This document shows, piece after piece, positions 1 through 6,497 of a stretch of DNA of 13,332 nucleotides; positions within the stretch are counted from its first letter, which is position 1; the number at the start of each line of letters is the position of its first letter. A program made the position numbers and the translations under genes. The stretch is from contig DKXC01000101.1 of assembly GCA_002492045.1 (NCBI GenBank), positions 1-13,332 on the forward strand. The letters are read 5' to 3'. The notes beneath the pieces are model-generated. The model did no database searches. It saw only the letters and a list, made by a program, of their open reading frames with translations, and was not told the DNA's origin. This DNA is from Micrococcaceae bacterium UBA7136 (GTDB lineage: Bacteria; Actinomycetota; Actinomycetes; Actinomycetales; Micrococcaceae).

Positions 1-456
1 GCCAAGGACAAGGGCACCGGCACCGAGCAGTCCATGACCATCACCGGTGGCTCCTCCCTCTCCAAGGAAGACATCGACCGCATGATCAAGGACGCCGAAG
101 CCCACGCCGAGCAGGACAAGGCCCGCCGCGAAGCAGCCGAGACCCGCAACGCCGCCGAGAACGCAGCCTACTCTGTAGACAAGCTGATCAAGGACAACGG
201 CGACAAGCTGCCCGAAGACGTCAAGACCGAGGTCCAGGCCGACGTTGACGCCCTCAAGGCCGCCCTGGAGGGTGAGGACGACGAGGCCGTCAAGACCGCC
301 TTCGAGAAGCTGCAGGCCTCCCAGACCAAACTGGGCGAAGCCCTCTACGCCCAGGCTCAGGCAGACGCCGCAGCCTCCGGTGAGGGCGCCAAGGCAGCCG
401 AAGAGGACGTCGTCGACGCCGAAGTTATCGACGAAGAAGACGAGAAGAAGAACTAA
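1..456 (+). CDS. dnaK: Chaperone DnaK (Hsp70), C-terminal part, 5' end outside the window
   Basis: The reading frame is open from base 1 to the TAA at 454-456 and gives the last 151 residues of DnaK. It begins just before the end of the substrate-binding beta domain (TITGGSSLSKEDIDRMIKDAE), followed by the helical lid, rich in Ala, Glu and Lys, and an acidic tail (VVDAEVIDEEDEKKN) of the kind that ends bacterial DnaK. The ATPase domain is missing only because of the window edge. DnaK is the cytosolic ATP-driven Hsp70 that binds unfolded segments and works with DnaJ and GrpE. The gene is followed after two bases by grpE, so the two are co-transcribed and probably translationally coupled. Identification rests on the lid sequence together with the neighbours grpE, dnaJ and hspR. 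Confidence 0.97.
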   Translation, partial: AKDKGTGTEQSMTITGGSSLSKEDIDRMIKDAEAHAEQDKARREAAETRNAAENAAYSVDKLIKDNGDKLPEDVKTEVQADVDALKAALEGEDDEAVKTAFEKLQASQTKLGEALYAQAQADAAASGEGAKAAEEDVVDAEVIDEEDEKKN

Positions 457-458
457 CC

Positions 459-1064
459 ATGGCTGAAAACACCACCCAGCCCGAGGGGACTGACCCCCTG
501 GAGGAGGCCTTCGCAGCACCCGCCGCTGAAGGCCACCCCCAGCCCCAGGACGCTGAAGCAGCGGTAGACACCGAGTCTGCCGCCGCCCAGGCGGACCAGA
601 CCCCGGCTGAAACCCATGAGGCTGCTGAGACTGAAATCAGCGCTGACGCAGCCCTAGCCGCCGAACGGCTAGAAGACCTGCGCCGCCTACAGGCTGAGTT
701 CACCAACTTCAAGAACCGCACAGCCAAGGAGAAGGAACAGCTGCGTGACTTCGTCATTGCAGACTTGGTCTCCGCCCTGCTGCCGGTGATTGACGACATT
801 GACGCAGCCCGCCAGCACGGCGACCTGGAAGAAGGCCCCTTCGCCGCCATCGCCAAGAAGTTCGAGGAAATCCTGGGTAAGCAGGGCCTGGAACGCTTCG
901 GGGCAGTTGGTGAAGCCTTTGACCCCCAGGTGCATGAGGCAGTCATGCAGCAGCCCACCAGCGAGGTTGAACCTGACGCTATCTCCCTGGTGCTGCGCAA
1001 CGGCTACAAGGTCAAGGACCGGGTGGTTCGCACCGCCCAAGTGGCCGTAGCTGTCGCTGAATAA
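459..1064 (+). CDS. grpE: Nucleotide exchange factor GrpE
   Basis: A 201-residue protein that releases ADP from DnaK during the chaperone cycle. Residues 1-65 are an Ala/Glu/Pro-rich, low-complexity tail, as is common in actinobacterial GrpE. Residues about 66-118 form the long dimerising helix (RLEDLRRLQAEFTNFKNRT). The C-terminal beta domain carries the GrpE signature around 150-197 (AFDPQVHEAV and LVLRNGYKVKDRVVRTAQV). The ATG at 459 lies two bases after the dnaK stop. The purine-rich dnaK end (GAAGAAGACGAGAAGAAG, 433-450) can serve as ribosome binding site, so coupling to dnaK is likely. Length is in the normal range. A hairpin follows the stop before dnaJ. Confidence 0.97.
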   Translation: MAENTTQPEGTDPLEEAFAAPAAEGHPQPQDAEAAVDTESAAAQADQTPAETHEAAETEISADAALAAERLEDLRRLQAEFTNFKNRTAKEKEQLRDFVIADLVSALLPVIDDIDAARQHGDLEEGPFAAIAKKFEEILGKQGLERFGAVGEAFDPQVHEAVMQQPTSEVEPDAISLVLRNGYKVKDRVVRTAQVAVAVAE

Positions 1065-1070
1065 AAGATC

Positions 1071-1118
1071 AGAAGGGGCGGGTGCTCAACCTAGCGGTTG
1101 GGTGCCCGCCCATCTTCT
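1071..1118 (+). promoter_or_regulatory. Hairpin between grpE and dnaJ
   Basis: The left arm AGAAGGGGCGGGTGCTCAACC and right arm GGTTGGGTGCCCGCCCATCTTCT face each other across TAGC. Pairing is strong in GGGCGGG/CCCGCCC, CAACC/GGTTG and AGAAG/CTTCT, with a two-base bulge and a few mismatches. No T-run follows, so it is not a classical intrinsic terminator. Inference: it may act as an RNA processing or stability element, or a weak attenuator, that lowers dnaJ-hspR relative to dnaK-grpE. Confidence 0.6.
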
Positions 1119-1165
1119 ACCAACCCTAAAAGACCAAAAGAACAACCTCGGAAGGAGAGGACACA

Positions 1166-2134
1166 ATGGCAAGTGAAAACTGGTTGAATCAAGATTTTTA
1201 TAAGGTACTGGGCGTTTCTGAGGGCTCCTCTGAGGCTGACATTAAGAAGGCCTACCGCAAGCTAGCCCGCAAGTACCACCCCGACCAGAACCCCGGCGAC
1301 GCCGCCGCAGAAAAGAAGTTCAAGGAGGTCTCAGAAGCCTACGACGTGCTCTCAGACCCCAAGCAGAAGGAAGAATACGACCAGATCCGCAAGTACGGGG
1401 CAGCTGGTTTCCCCGGGGCCGGTGGGGCAGGCTTCCCCGGTGGCTTCAACATGAACTTTGGGGGCGGGGCAGGCGGTGGGGCCGGCATCAACATTGAGGA
1501 CCTGCTCGGTGGCATGTTCGGTGCTGGTGCAGGCTTTGGCGGAGCAGGAGCCTCAGCTGGCTTCCCCGGTGGCGGCTTCTCCCAGCCCGCCCCCAAGGGC
1601 CAGGACATCTCAACGAGTGCCCGCATCAGCCTCAAGCAGGCCTACGAGGGGGCCGAGGTCTCGGTCTTCCTACCCGGCGGCTCCCAAACCCAAGTACGCC
1701 TACCCCGCGGAGTCAAGGACGGCCAGAAGATTCGGGCCCGCGGTAAGGGCCAGCCCGGTGCCGGTGGGGCAGGCGACCTGATTGTAACCGTCCGGGTGGA
1801 CGCCCACCCTGTCTTTGAACGGGAGGGCGATAACCTGCTGGTGAAGCTGCCGGTCACCCTGCAAGAGGCCATCCAGGGCGGCATCCTAGAGGTGCCCACC
1901 CTGGAAGGTAAGACCGTCAAGCTGCGCCTTGCACCCGGTGCTAGCAACCGTAAGCTGCGGGCCAAGGGACGGGGCTTCGTCACCAAACAGGGAACCGGCG
2001 ACCTGCTGGTGCAGCCCGAGGTGCAGCTGCCCACCGACCTGACCCCCCAGGCCACCGAGGCCCTAGAGACCTTCCTGGCTCTGGCCCCCCAGGCTAACCC
2101 CCGGGCAGATCTACTGGCTCAGGCGGGTGCCTAG
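1166..2134 (+). CDS. dnaJ: Co-chaperone DnaJ without zinc finger (type II, CbpA-like)
   Basis: A 322-residue Hsp40 that delivers substrates to DnaK and stimulates its ATPase. The J domain spans about residues 9-75, with the HPD triplet at 38-40 (KYHPDQNPG). A long Gly/Phe-rich linker covers about 78-140. The C-terminal substrate-binding domains follow at about 145-290 (GQDISTSARISLKQAYEGAE, GVKDGQKIRARGKG). The four CxxCxGxG zinc-binding repeats of classical DnaJ are absent; there is no cysteine in the whole protein. It is therefore type II although it sits in the dnaK operon, an arrangement I recall from Arthrobacter relatives. The start ATG is preceded by a good Shine-Dalgarno, GGAAGGAGAGG (1150-1160). 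The 3' end touches hspR. Confidence 0.93.
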   Translation: MASENWLNQDFYKVLGVSEGSSEADIKKAYRKLARKYHPDQNPGDAAAEKKFKEVSEAYDVLSDPKQKEEYDQIRKYGAAGFPGAGGAGFPGGFNMNFGGGAGGGAGINIEDLLGGMFGAGAGFGGAGASAGFPGGGFSQPAPKGQDISTSARISLKQAYEGAEVSVFLPGGSQTQVRLPRGVKDGQKIRARGKGQPGAGGAGDLIVTVRVDAHPVFEREGDNLLVKLPVTLQEAIQGGILEVPTLEGKTVKLRLAPGASNRKLRAKGRGFVTKQGTGDLLVQPEVQLPTDLTPQATEALETFLALAPQANPRADLLAQAGA

Positions 2135-2135
2135 C

Positions 2136-2561
2136 ATGGTCATGGAAAATGACCGGCCGGTCTTTGTTATTTCGGTAGCGGCCGAACTAGCTGGCATGCA
2201 TCCCCAGACTCTGCGCCAGTACGACCGGATGGGCCTGGTGCAGCCCCAGCGGGCGCCGGGTCGGGCCCGTCGCTATTCCCAGGGGGACGTTGAGAAGCTA
2301 CAGGAGATTCAGGCCCTGTCTCAGTCTGGTGTCTCCCTGGAGGGTATTAAACGGATTATGGACCTGGAGAACAGGGTTCAGGCCCTGACCGCCCGCAATG
2401 CGGAGCTGCAAGAAGAGAACCGGGCCCTGCGTAACCGTTTGCAGGAGGGTGCACGGGTTTTTGCGGCCGGCACCTCGGGTGGGGCTGTTCACCTGGCCCG
2501 TGGCCAGCGTCCTGCGGCCCGGGCTAGCTCTCAGGCTGTGGTGCTCTACCGGCCGCGTTAG
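2136..2561 (+). CDS. hspR: MerR-family heat shock repressor HspR
   Basis: A 141-residue transcription factor. In actinobacteria HspR binds HAIR operators together with DnaK and represses the dnaK operon, which gives feedback on free chaperone. The MerR-type winged helix-turn-helix spans about residues 8-75 (VFVISVAAELAGMHPQTLRQ, then YDRMGLVQP and GRARRYSQGDVEKL). A coiled-coil follows at about 76-104 (LENRVQALTARNAELQEENR), then a basic, disordered tail. Three in-frame starts exist: GTG 2127 (inside dnaJ), ATG 2136 and ATG 2142. I chose 2136, directly after the dnaJ TAG at 2132-2134, with AGGCGGG (2121-2127) as a moderate ribosome binding site; 2142 is also possible. No HAIR operator is visible in this window; the dnaK promoter lies to the left. 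Confidence 0.93.
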   Translation: MVMENDRPVFVISVAAELAGMHPQTLRQYDRMGLVQPQRAPGRARRYSQGDVEKLQEIQALSQSGVSLEGIKRIMDLENRVQALTARNAELQEENRALRNRLQEGARVFAAGTSGGAVHLARGQRPAARASSQAVVLYRPR

Positions 2562-2608
2562 GTTTGGGCTTCTATGGGGCGGGGTTTGGTCTTGATTTTG
2601 GGCCGGGT

Positions 2609-2680
2609 CCCGTCCTTTCTTGCATCTGCCCGGTCAAAGTGGGCGGGGCCTGGGACGAATGGGCGGGGTCTCACTGTAGG
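2609..2680. repeat. Intergenic direct repeat, copy 1 (left of the ATPase gene)
   Basis: Starting at CCCGTCCTTTC, this stretch aligns without gaps to 3920-3991 at an offset of 1311 bases. By eye, 51 of the 60 bases in 2611-2670 match, including the identical blocks CGTCCTTTCT and CGGTCAAAGT. Similarity fades after that. The two copies lie in the same orientation and bracket the ATPase gene. The element contains a small GCCC/GGGC hairpin around GGTCAAAGT. Confidence 0.8.
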
Positions 2681-2699
2681 GGCTTAGGCTGGAGCAAAA

Positions 2700-2745
2700 T
2701 ACACAAGATTCACAAGAGTACACAAAGTACACAAGAGTACATAAG
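2700..2745. repeat. Short tandem repeats (TACACAAG-type) upstream of the ATPase gene
   Basis: Five consecutive units of 8-10 bases are present: TACACAAGAT, TCACAAGAG, TACACAAAG, TACACAAGAG and TACATAAG. The stretch is AT-rich in an otherwise GC-rich spacer. A TAGAAT (2752-2757) lies just downstream and could be a -10 box, which would place the repeats over the -35 region, the typical position of an operator array. That role is inferred. They are not DnaA boxes. Confidence 0.75.
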
Positions 2746-2799
2746 CCTGCCTAGAATGGAAGAGCGATTAGAAACTTAGTAAGAAGGCAGAAACTCCTC

Positions 2800-3894
2800 A
2801 TGATTAACCCTTTTAGACCTACGGCAGGCGCTGAACCGCCTCAACTGGTAGGAAGGGACGGCTACCTGGACGAGTTCATCTACGGACTAAAAATTCGGTC
2901 AGGTGCCCCTGGGCTTCTCACCATCATGACCGGTGCCAGAGGCATCGGAAAAACAGTTATGCTCAACGAAGCCGAATATGCTGCCCGTCAAGAAGGATGG
3001 GTAGTTATCTCTGAGACTGCTACTCCAGGGTTTGCAGGGCGTATCGGGAAAGCTGCCCAAAACTATCAGCAAGAGTTAGGGGAGAAGCCAGCTAGTCGTA
3101 GACTAACGGGAATCTCACTTGCCGGACTCTCTGTTACTACGGCCTTGCGTCCTGAAGAAGAAATAGAAACTCGCTACCTTATCGAAGGACTTTTGCAGAA
3201 CCTAGAGCAACGGAAAACAGGTCTCTTAATTACTCTGGATGAAATCCATGCAGCTGACCGCCAAGAACTTTCTTTGCTTGCTTCCTGGGTTCAGCATTAC
3301 ATCCGGGCCTCTTTGCCTATTGCTCTTGTCTTTGCTGGCTTACCAGCAGCCGTATCTGATCTCTTAAATGAGGGGGTTGCGACCTTTTTGCGGCGGGCAG
3401 ACCGAATCGACCTAGCTGCTGTAGCTGTAGAAGAAGTGGCCCAATCTTACCGACAGACTTTTGAACCTCTGAAAGTCGTGATTGAGGACGCCGTGCTTGC
3501 TGAAGCAGCTAGGGTTACCGGTGGCTACCCTTTCATGATTCAGCTAGTTGGCTATCACCTCTGGAGGATAGCGGAGAGGTTGGAGCCTGGCGCTATTCTG
3601 ACAGCAGAAGAAGCCAATCTAGCCTTTGCTGAAGCCCGCCGACGGAACCAGAGAATGGTTCTTGAATCTGCCTTAGCGCCCCTTTCAGCCAAAGACCGTG
3701 AATTTCTGCAGGCTATGGCTCTTGATGAAGACCGCTCTACAGCCTCGGATATCGGTCGTCGTCTTGGGGCAAGCAAAAGCACGGTAGGCAACTACCGGGC
3801 GCGTCTTATCTCAGCCGGTTTGGTTGAGCCAGCAGGTCACGGGAAACTAAGATTCACTCTGCCTGGTTTGCGGGAGCTGCTACAAGGGAACTAA
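2800..3894 (+). CDS. AAA-type ATPase with C-terminal helix-turn-helix, function unknown
   Basis: A 364-residue ATP-binding protein. The P-loop (Walker A) is GARGIGKT at residues 45-52. The Walker B strand is LLITLDEI, with Asp147 and Glu148 as the metal-binding and catalytic acids. A further core strand is LPIALVFAGLP (172-182). The GGYPFMIQLVGYHLW segment (241-255) is typical of the lid of AAA_16/archaeal-type ATPases. Residues about 313-345 (TASDIGRRLGASKSTVGNYR) form a winged helix-turn-helix, so DNA binding is likely. No second catalytic domain, signal peptide or membrane segment is seen. The ATG at 2800 has AGAAGG (2782-2787) at a rather long 12-base spacing. Base composition and codons are clearly less GC-rich than in the neighbours. 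The gene stands alone between two copies of a direct repeat, which suggests acquisition or recombination. Function, regulatory or defence-related, cannot be decided. Confidence 0.85.
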   Translation: MINPFRPTAGAEPPQLVGRDGYLDEFIYGLKIRSGAPGLLTIMTGARGIGKTVMLNEAEYAARQEGWVVISETATPGFAGRIGKAAQNYQQELGEKPASRRLTGISLAGLSVTTALRPEEEIETRYLIEGLLQNLEQRKTGLLITLDEIHAADRQELSLLASWVQHYIRASLPIALVFAGLPAAVSDLLNEGVATFLRRADRIDLAAVAVEEVAQSYRQTFEPLKVVIEDAVLAEAARVTGGYPFMIQLVGYHLWRIAERLEPGAILTAEEANLAFAEARRRNQRMVLESALAPLSAKDREFLQAMALDEDRSTASDIGRRLGASKSTVGNYRARLISAGLVEPAGHGKLRFTLPGLRELLQGN

Positions 3895-3919
3895 ACCCTG
3901 CTCTGGCTGGTGAGATGAC

Positions 3920-3991
3920 CCCGTCCTTTCTGGTATCTGCCCGGTCAAAGTAGGCGGGGGCTGGGGCGATTGGGTGAGATCTCGTTGCGGG
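3920..3991. repeat. Intergenic direct repeat, copy 2 (right of the ATPase gene)
   Basis: Same-orientation copy of 2609-2680, starting CCCCGTCCTTTC and keeping TCTGCCCGGTCAAAGT and GGCGGGG. The following bases (about 3986-4016, GCGGGGAGAGGTCCGGACGC and on to CAAAA) resemble 6446-6476 upstream of the symporter. The conserved unit may therefore be longer than the well-aligned part. Confidence 0.8.
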
Positions 3992-4090
3992 GAGAGGTCC
4001 GGACGCCCGGCAAAAACTTTCGGAATAAAGTAATTGTCTGCTGGGTTGAAAAGGACGTAAGACAGACAGCAGCTTCGAAAGGCAGACAAA

Positions 4091-5176
4091 ATGATCAAGC
4101 TCCAAGAAAGCCCAGACCTGCGCCCCCAACTCCCCAGCGTCGACCAAACCCCCTTCCAAATGGGCCTAGACACCTTCGGTGACACCACCAAAGACCTGGC
4201 CGGGCAAAAACTCCACCAGGCCCAGGTGATCCGCAACGTCCTAGCAGAAGGCCAACTGGCCGACCGGGTAGGCGTCGATTTCTTTGGAATCGGCGAACAT
4301 CACCGCCCCGACTTCGCCGTTAGCGCCCCCGACACCATCCTGGCCGGGCTAGCTACCTCCACCGAGCGCATCCACCTGGGCTCAGCCGTCACCGTCCTCT
4401 CCTCAGACGACTCCATCCGCGTCTACCAGCGCTTCGCCACCATTAACGCCCTCAGCAAGGGCCGGGCAGAAGCAGTCCTAGGCCGTGGCTCCTTCACTGA
4501 ATCCTTCCCCCTCTTTGGCTACAAGCTGGAAGACTACGACCGACTCTTTGCAGAAAAGTTCGACCTCTTCACCAAAATTCTCAGCCAGCAGCCAGTCAAC
4601 TGGAATCCCGGCGGCGACCGTCCGCCCCTGGTCAACCAAGAGATCTACCCCAAAACTGAGGGCACCCTTAAGCACTGGCTGGCTGTCGGAAGCAGCCCCG
4701 AATCTATCGCCCGAGCCATCCAGTACCGCACCCCGCTCATGCTGGCTATCATTGGTGGACCAGCCTCCCGCTTCAAGGCCTACACCGACGCCTACCAGCA
4801 AGCTAACGAAGAACTGGGCAACGGCAAGCTGCCCATCGCCATCCACTCGCCCGGCCATATTGCTGATAGCGACCAGGAAGCTCGTGACCAGCTGCGGGAG
4901 CACTGGCTGGCCGGACGCAACAAGATCGGTGCTGAACGGGGTTGGCCCCCAGCCGGCGAGCGGGAGTTCGAGCAGGAAATTGAACAGGGCTCCCTCTACG
5001 TGGGTTCGCCTGAGACCGTAGCTCAGAAGATCGCGGCGACAGCCCGTGAACTCGGTATTGATCGGTTTGACCTCAAATACTCCAACGGAGCTCTGGCTCA
5101 TGAGCACGCCATGCGGTCTATTGAACTGTACGGCACTGAGGTGCTACCCCGCGTCCGCCAACTCTTAAACCAGTAG
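4091..5176 (+). CDS. LLM-class flavin-dependent oxidoreductase (luciferase-like monooxygenase)
   Basis: A 361-residue cytosolic protein of the bacterial luciferase-like superfamily, which has a TIM barrel and uses reduced FMN or F420. It most resembles the LLM subgroup named after Corynebacterium CE1758. The barrel starts at MGLDTFGD (24-31). The signature GEHHRPDFAVSAP (68-80) sits on an early strand. RIHLGSAVTVLSSDDSIRVY (93-112) and GRGSFTESFPLFG (131-143) are the characteristic loops. LAVGSSPES and the C-terminal YVGSPETVAQKI are also family-like. The substrate is unknown. The ATG at 4091 has GAAAGG (4077-4082) eight bases upstream, so I keep this start although many relatives begin near residue 24; the internal ATG lacks a ribosome binding site. 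The gene is convergent with the next gene and separated from it by a strong hairpin. The last third uses more T-ending and CGG codons than the start. Confidence 0.9.
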   Translation: MIKLQESPDLRPQLPSVDQTPFQMGLDTFGDTTKDLAGQKLHQAQVIRNVLAEGQLADRVGVDFFGIGEHHRPDFAVSAPDTILAGLATSTERIHLGSAVTVLSSDDSIRVYQRFATINALSKGRAEAVLGRGSFTESFPLFGYKLEDYDRLFAEKFDLFTKILSQQPVNWNPGGDRPPLVNQEIYPKTEGTLKHWLAVGSSPESIARAIQYRTPLMLAIIGGPASRFKAYTDAYQQANEELGNGKLPIAIHSPGHIADSDQEARDQLREHWLAGRNKIGAERGWPPAGEREFEQEIEQGSLYVGSPETVAQKIAATARELGIDRFDLKYSNGALAHEHAMRSIELYGTEVLPRVRQLLNQ

Positions 5177-5197
5177 GGTAGAGGCTCAGACCGGTAA

Positions 5198-5260
5198 CCC
5201 CCGCTTTTACTTCCCCTAACCCGGTGTTTAAGACCGGGGCCAGGAAAGTAAGAGCGGGGG
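5198..5260. terminator. Long hairpin repeat, copy 1; likely bidirectional terminator
   Basis: The outer arms CCCCCGCTTTTACTT (5198-5212) and AAGTAAGAGCGGGGG (5246-5260) pair almost completely, with one G-T wobble. The inner arms ACCCGGT/ACCGGGG close a loop around GTTTAAG. The hairpin lies between the convergent ends of the oxidoreductase (5176) and the nuclease-like gene (5277), so it can end transcripts from both sides. An almost identical copy lies at 6379-6440, so it also belongs to a repeat family. Confidence 0.75.
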
Positions 5261-5276
5261 TCTGCTCAGGGGGATA

Positions 5277-6200
5277 TCAGCCTTGAGCCGGACCAACCCC
5301 CAGCGCCCGTAACCTAGCCATGACAGCCTGAGGACGTCGCTCCAAATCCTCCCAGGTTGCCCTGACGATCGTCCAGCCCTCTTGCTCCAGCTCACGCTGC
5401 CTCAAAAAATCCTGACGAATCTGTTCTTCTACCGGACGATAAGCCCCAAAATACTTATGCAGACCGTCTACCTCTAAAAGGACCTTAAGCTGAGGCCAAG
5501 CAAAATCAGCCCGATAAGACCGGCCAGCAGAAGTCCGCAAAGGTAACTGCTGAACCCCTAAATCAAGGCCAGCCTGGTAGAGGCGTAAACGGGCAAAAGA
5601 CTCAAGCGGTGACTCACTCAAGGCAGAAGCCAGCTGAGCCACAACCCGGGCCTTAGCCGAGCCTGCCCCATGCATCCTGGCCAGCTGCTGGGTAAGGTCA
5701 TCCCGCTCGATGAGTCTCTGGAACAAAAAATAGTCGGCAATAGCCAAGCACTCCTGCACAGATCCTTGCTGTAAACAGTCGAGAAGGGTTGTGCCCGGGG
5801 CGGTCACCCTGACCCCGGCCAACTGGCGGGCTTCTTCAAAAGCCTGAGGACGTCGATTATGGAAGCTAGCTTGCGCATGCTGGGACTTATCGCTGGTCAG
5901 AAGCGACAGATGCACCTTGGACGGTAGAACCAAAAGAGGTGCGCCCCAGAGCAGGGCGGCTGACTGGTGGCTAATCACCGCACTTTGCCGGGCCAGGCCC
6001 AGAGCCAGAGTGAGGGCTAGGGCTCGGTCGCGCTGCTGACACTGTTTAGCAATCTGCCCTGAAAGGTAGATGCCGCGGGTTAAGCGCACTAGGTCGCCGC
6101 GTTTCCAGGCGGAGCTGATTCTTTTGCTACCCCAACCTAGGCGTCTTAGTTCTTGGTGGGTGATGATTCCTTCACGAATTTCTGGGAGTTCTAGTGGCAT
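5277..6200 (-). CDS. AbiEi-like N-terminal domain fused to DUF559/Vsr-like endonuclease domain
   Basis: A 307-residue protein from the ATG at 6198-6200; a TTG at 6236 would add 12 residues but has no ribosome binding site. The first ~45 residues (GIITHQELRRLGWGSKRI, then GDLVRLTRGIYLSG) look like the winged-helix domain of AbiEi-type antitoxins. The middle (VISHQSAALLWGAP, APGTTLLDCL) is also typical of that group. The C-terminal ~110 residues form a Vsr/DUF559-type PD-(D/E)xK fold: Glu200 (SPLESFARL), Asp232 (YRADFAW), Glu243 and Asp245 (LLEVDGLHKY), then the final strand GWTIVRATWEDL. The key acids of the family are present, so nuclease activity is plausible but unproven. Such fusions are common and mostly uncharacterised in actinobacteria. 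No AbiEii-type toxin partner is adjacent. The gene stands alone, flanked by two copies of a hairpin repeat. Confidence 0.8.
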   Translation of the reverse strand: MPLELPEIREGIITHQELRRLGWGSKRISSAWKRGDLVRLTRGIYLSGQIAKQCQQRDRALALTLALGLARQSAVISHQSAALLWGAPLLVLPSKVHLSLLTSDKSQHAQASFHNRRPQAFEEARQLAGVRVTAPGTTLLDCLQQGSVQECLAIADYFLFQRLIERDDLTQQLARMHGAGSAKARVVAQLASALSESPLESFARLRLYQAGLDLGVQQLPLRTSAGRSYRADFAWPQLKVLLEVDGLHKYFGAYRPVEEQIRQDFLRQRELEQEGWTIVRATWEDLERRPQAVMARLRALGVGPAQG

Positions 6201-6497
6201 GACAGCACTCTGGCAGAGCTGTCTTTTCTGGCTCAAATGGTGAGGGCTTAATCGGGGGCTGTGGAAAAGCGCCTTGGCTGAGAATCAGACTATTTCTGCT
6301 TGTCATCATCTGGACGTGGGTCTCTTACCCCGGTGAAAATGACCGGCGACGGGCTGCGTCGCCTTGTCCTGGAAGGCACCCCGCTCTTACTTCCCCTAAC
6401 CCGGTGTTTAAGACCGGGGTTAGGAAAGTAAAGGCGGGGGTTCGCCGTGGGGAGGGGGCGGACGCCTGCCCAAAATATGGACACACCCCTGGTCTAA
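6201..6497. other. Intergenic region between divergent genes, with hairpins
   Basis: This stretch separates the minus-strand nuclease-like gene from the symporter promoter. It holds a small compound hairpin at 6330-6363: CCGGT/ACCGG around GAAAATG, overlapping GGCGAC/GTCGCC around GGGCTGC. It also holds the repeat at 6379-6440 and a C/G-rich stretch (6443-6476) resembling 3986-4016. No credible gene is seen; short reading frames here run through the repeat and lack ribosome binding sites. Confidence 0.6.
6379..6440. repeat. Long hairpin repeat, copy 2
   Basis: Same orientation as 5198-5260 and differing at only about five of 62 positions by eye. Conserved are CTTACTTCCCCTAACCCGGT, the loop GTTTAAGACC and the right arm AGGAAAGTAA through GGCGGGGG. 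Several differences (CC to TT in the inner arm, AG to GA near the end) leave the hairpin foldable. Here it is not at a convergent gene end but upstream of the symporter promoter, so a pure terminator role does not explain it. Confidence 0.85.

Noticed and set aside
687..1040. Antisense reading frames over grpE, dnaJ, the symporter, trmB and cycA
   Set aside because: Long shadow frames are expected opposite GC-rich genes; none has motifs or ribosome binding sites, while the sense proteins are unmistakable.
2700..2745. Replication origin with DnaA boxes
   Set aside because: The units do not match TTGTCCACA-type DnaA boxes and no dnaA, dnaN or rep gene is nearby.
2564..2779. 71-codon plus-strand reading frame between hspR and the ATPase gene
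   Set aside because: It runs through the direct repeat and the tandem repeats, has low-complexity Gly/Ser/Thr composition, and no ribosome binding site or recognisable homology.
3854..4236. Minus-strand frames of 101 and 118 codons overlapping the ATPase end and oxidoreductase start
   Set aside because: They are antisense to two real genes and the repeat between them, and show no domain-like pattern.
5600..5622. ACTCAAG occurring twice, as a possible HAIR operator of HspR
   Set aside because: HAIR needs CTTGAGT-N7-ACTCAAG as an inverted repeat; here the two copies are in direct orientation inside a coding region. A lone CTTGAGT in trmB (8591-8597) also lacks its partner.
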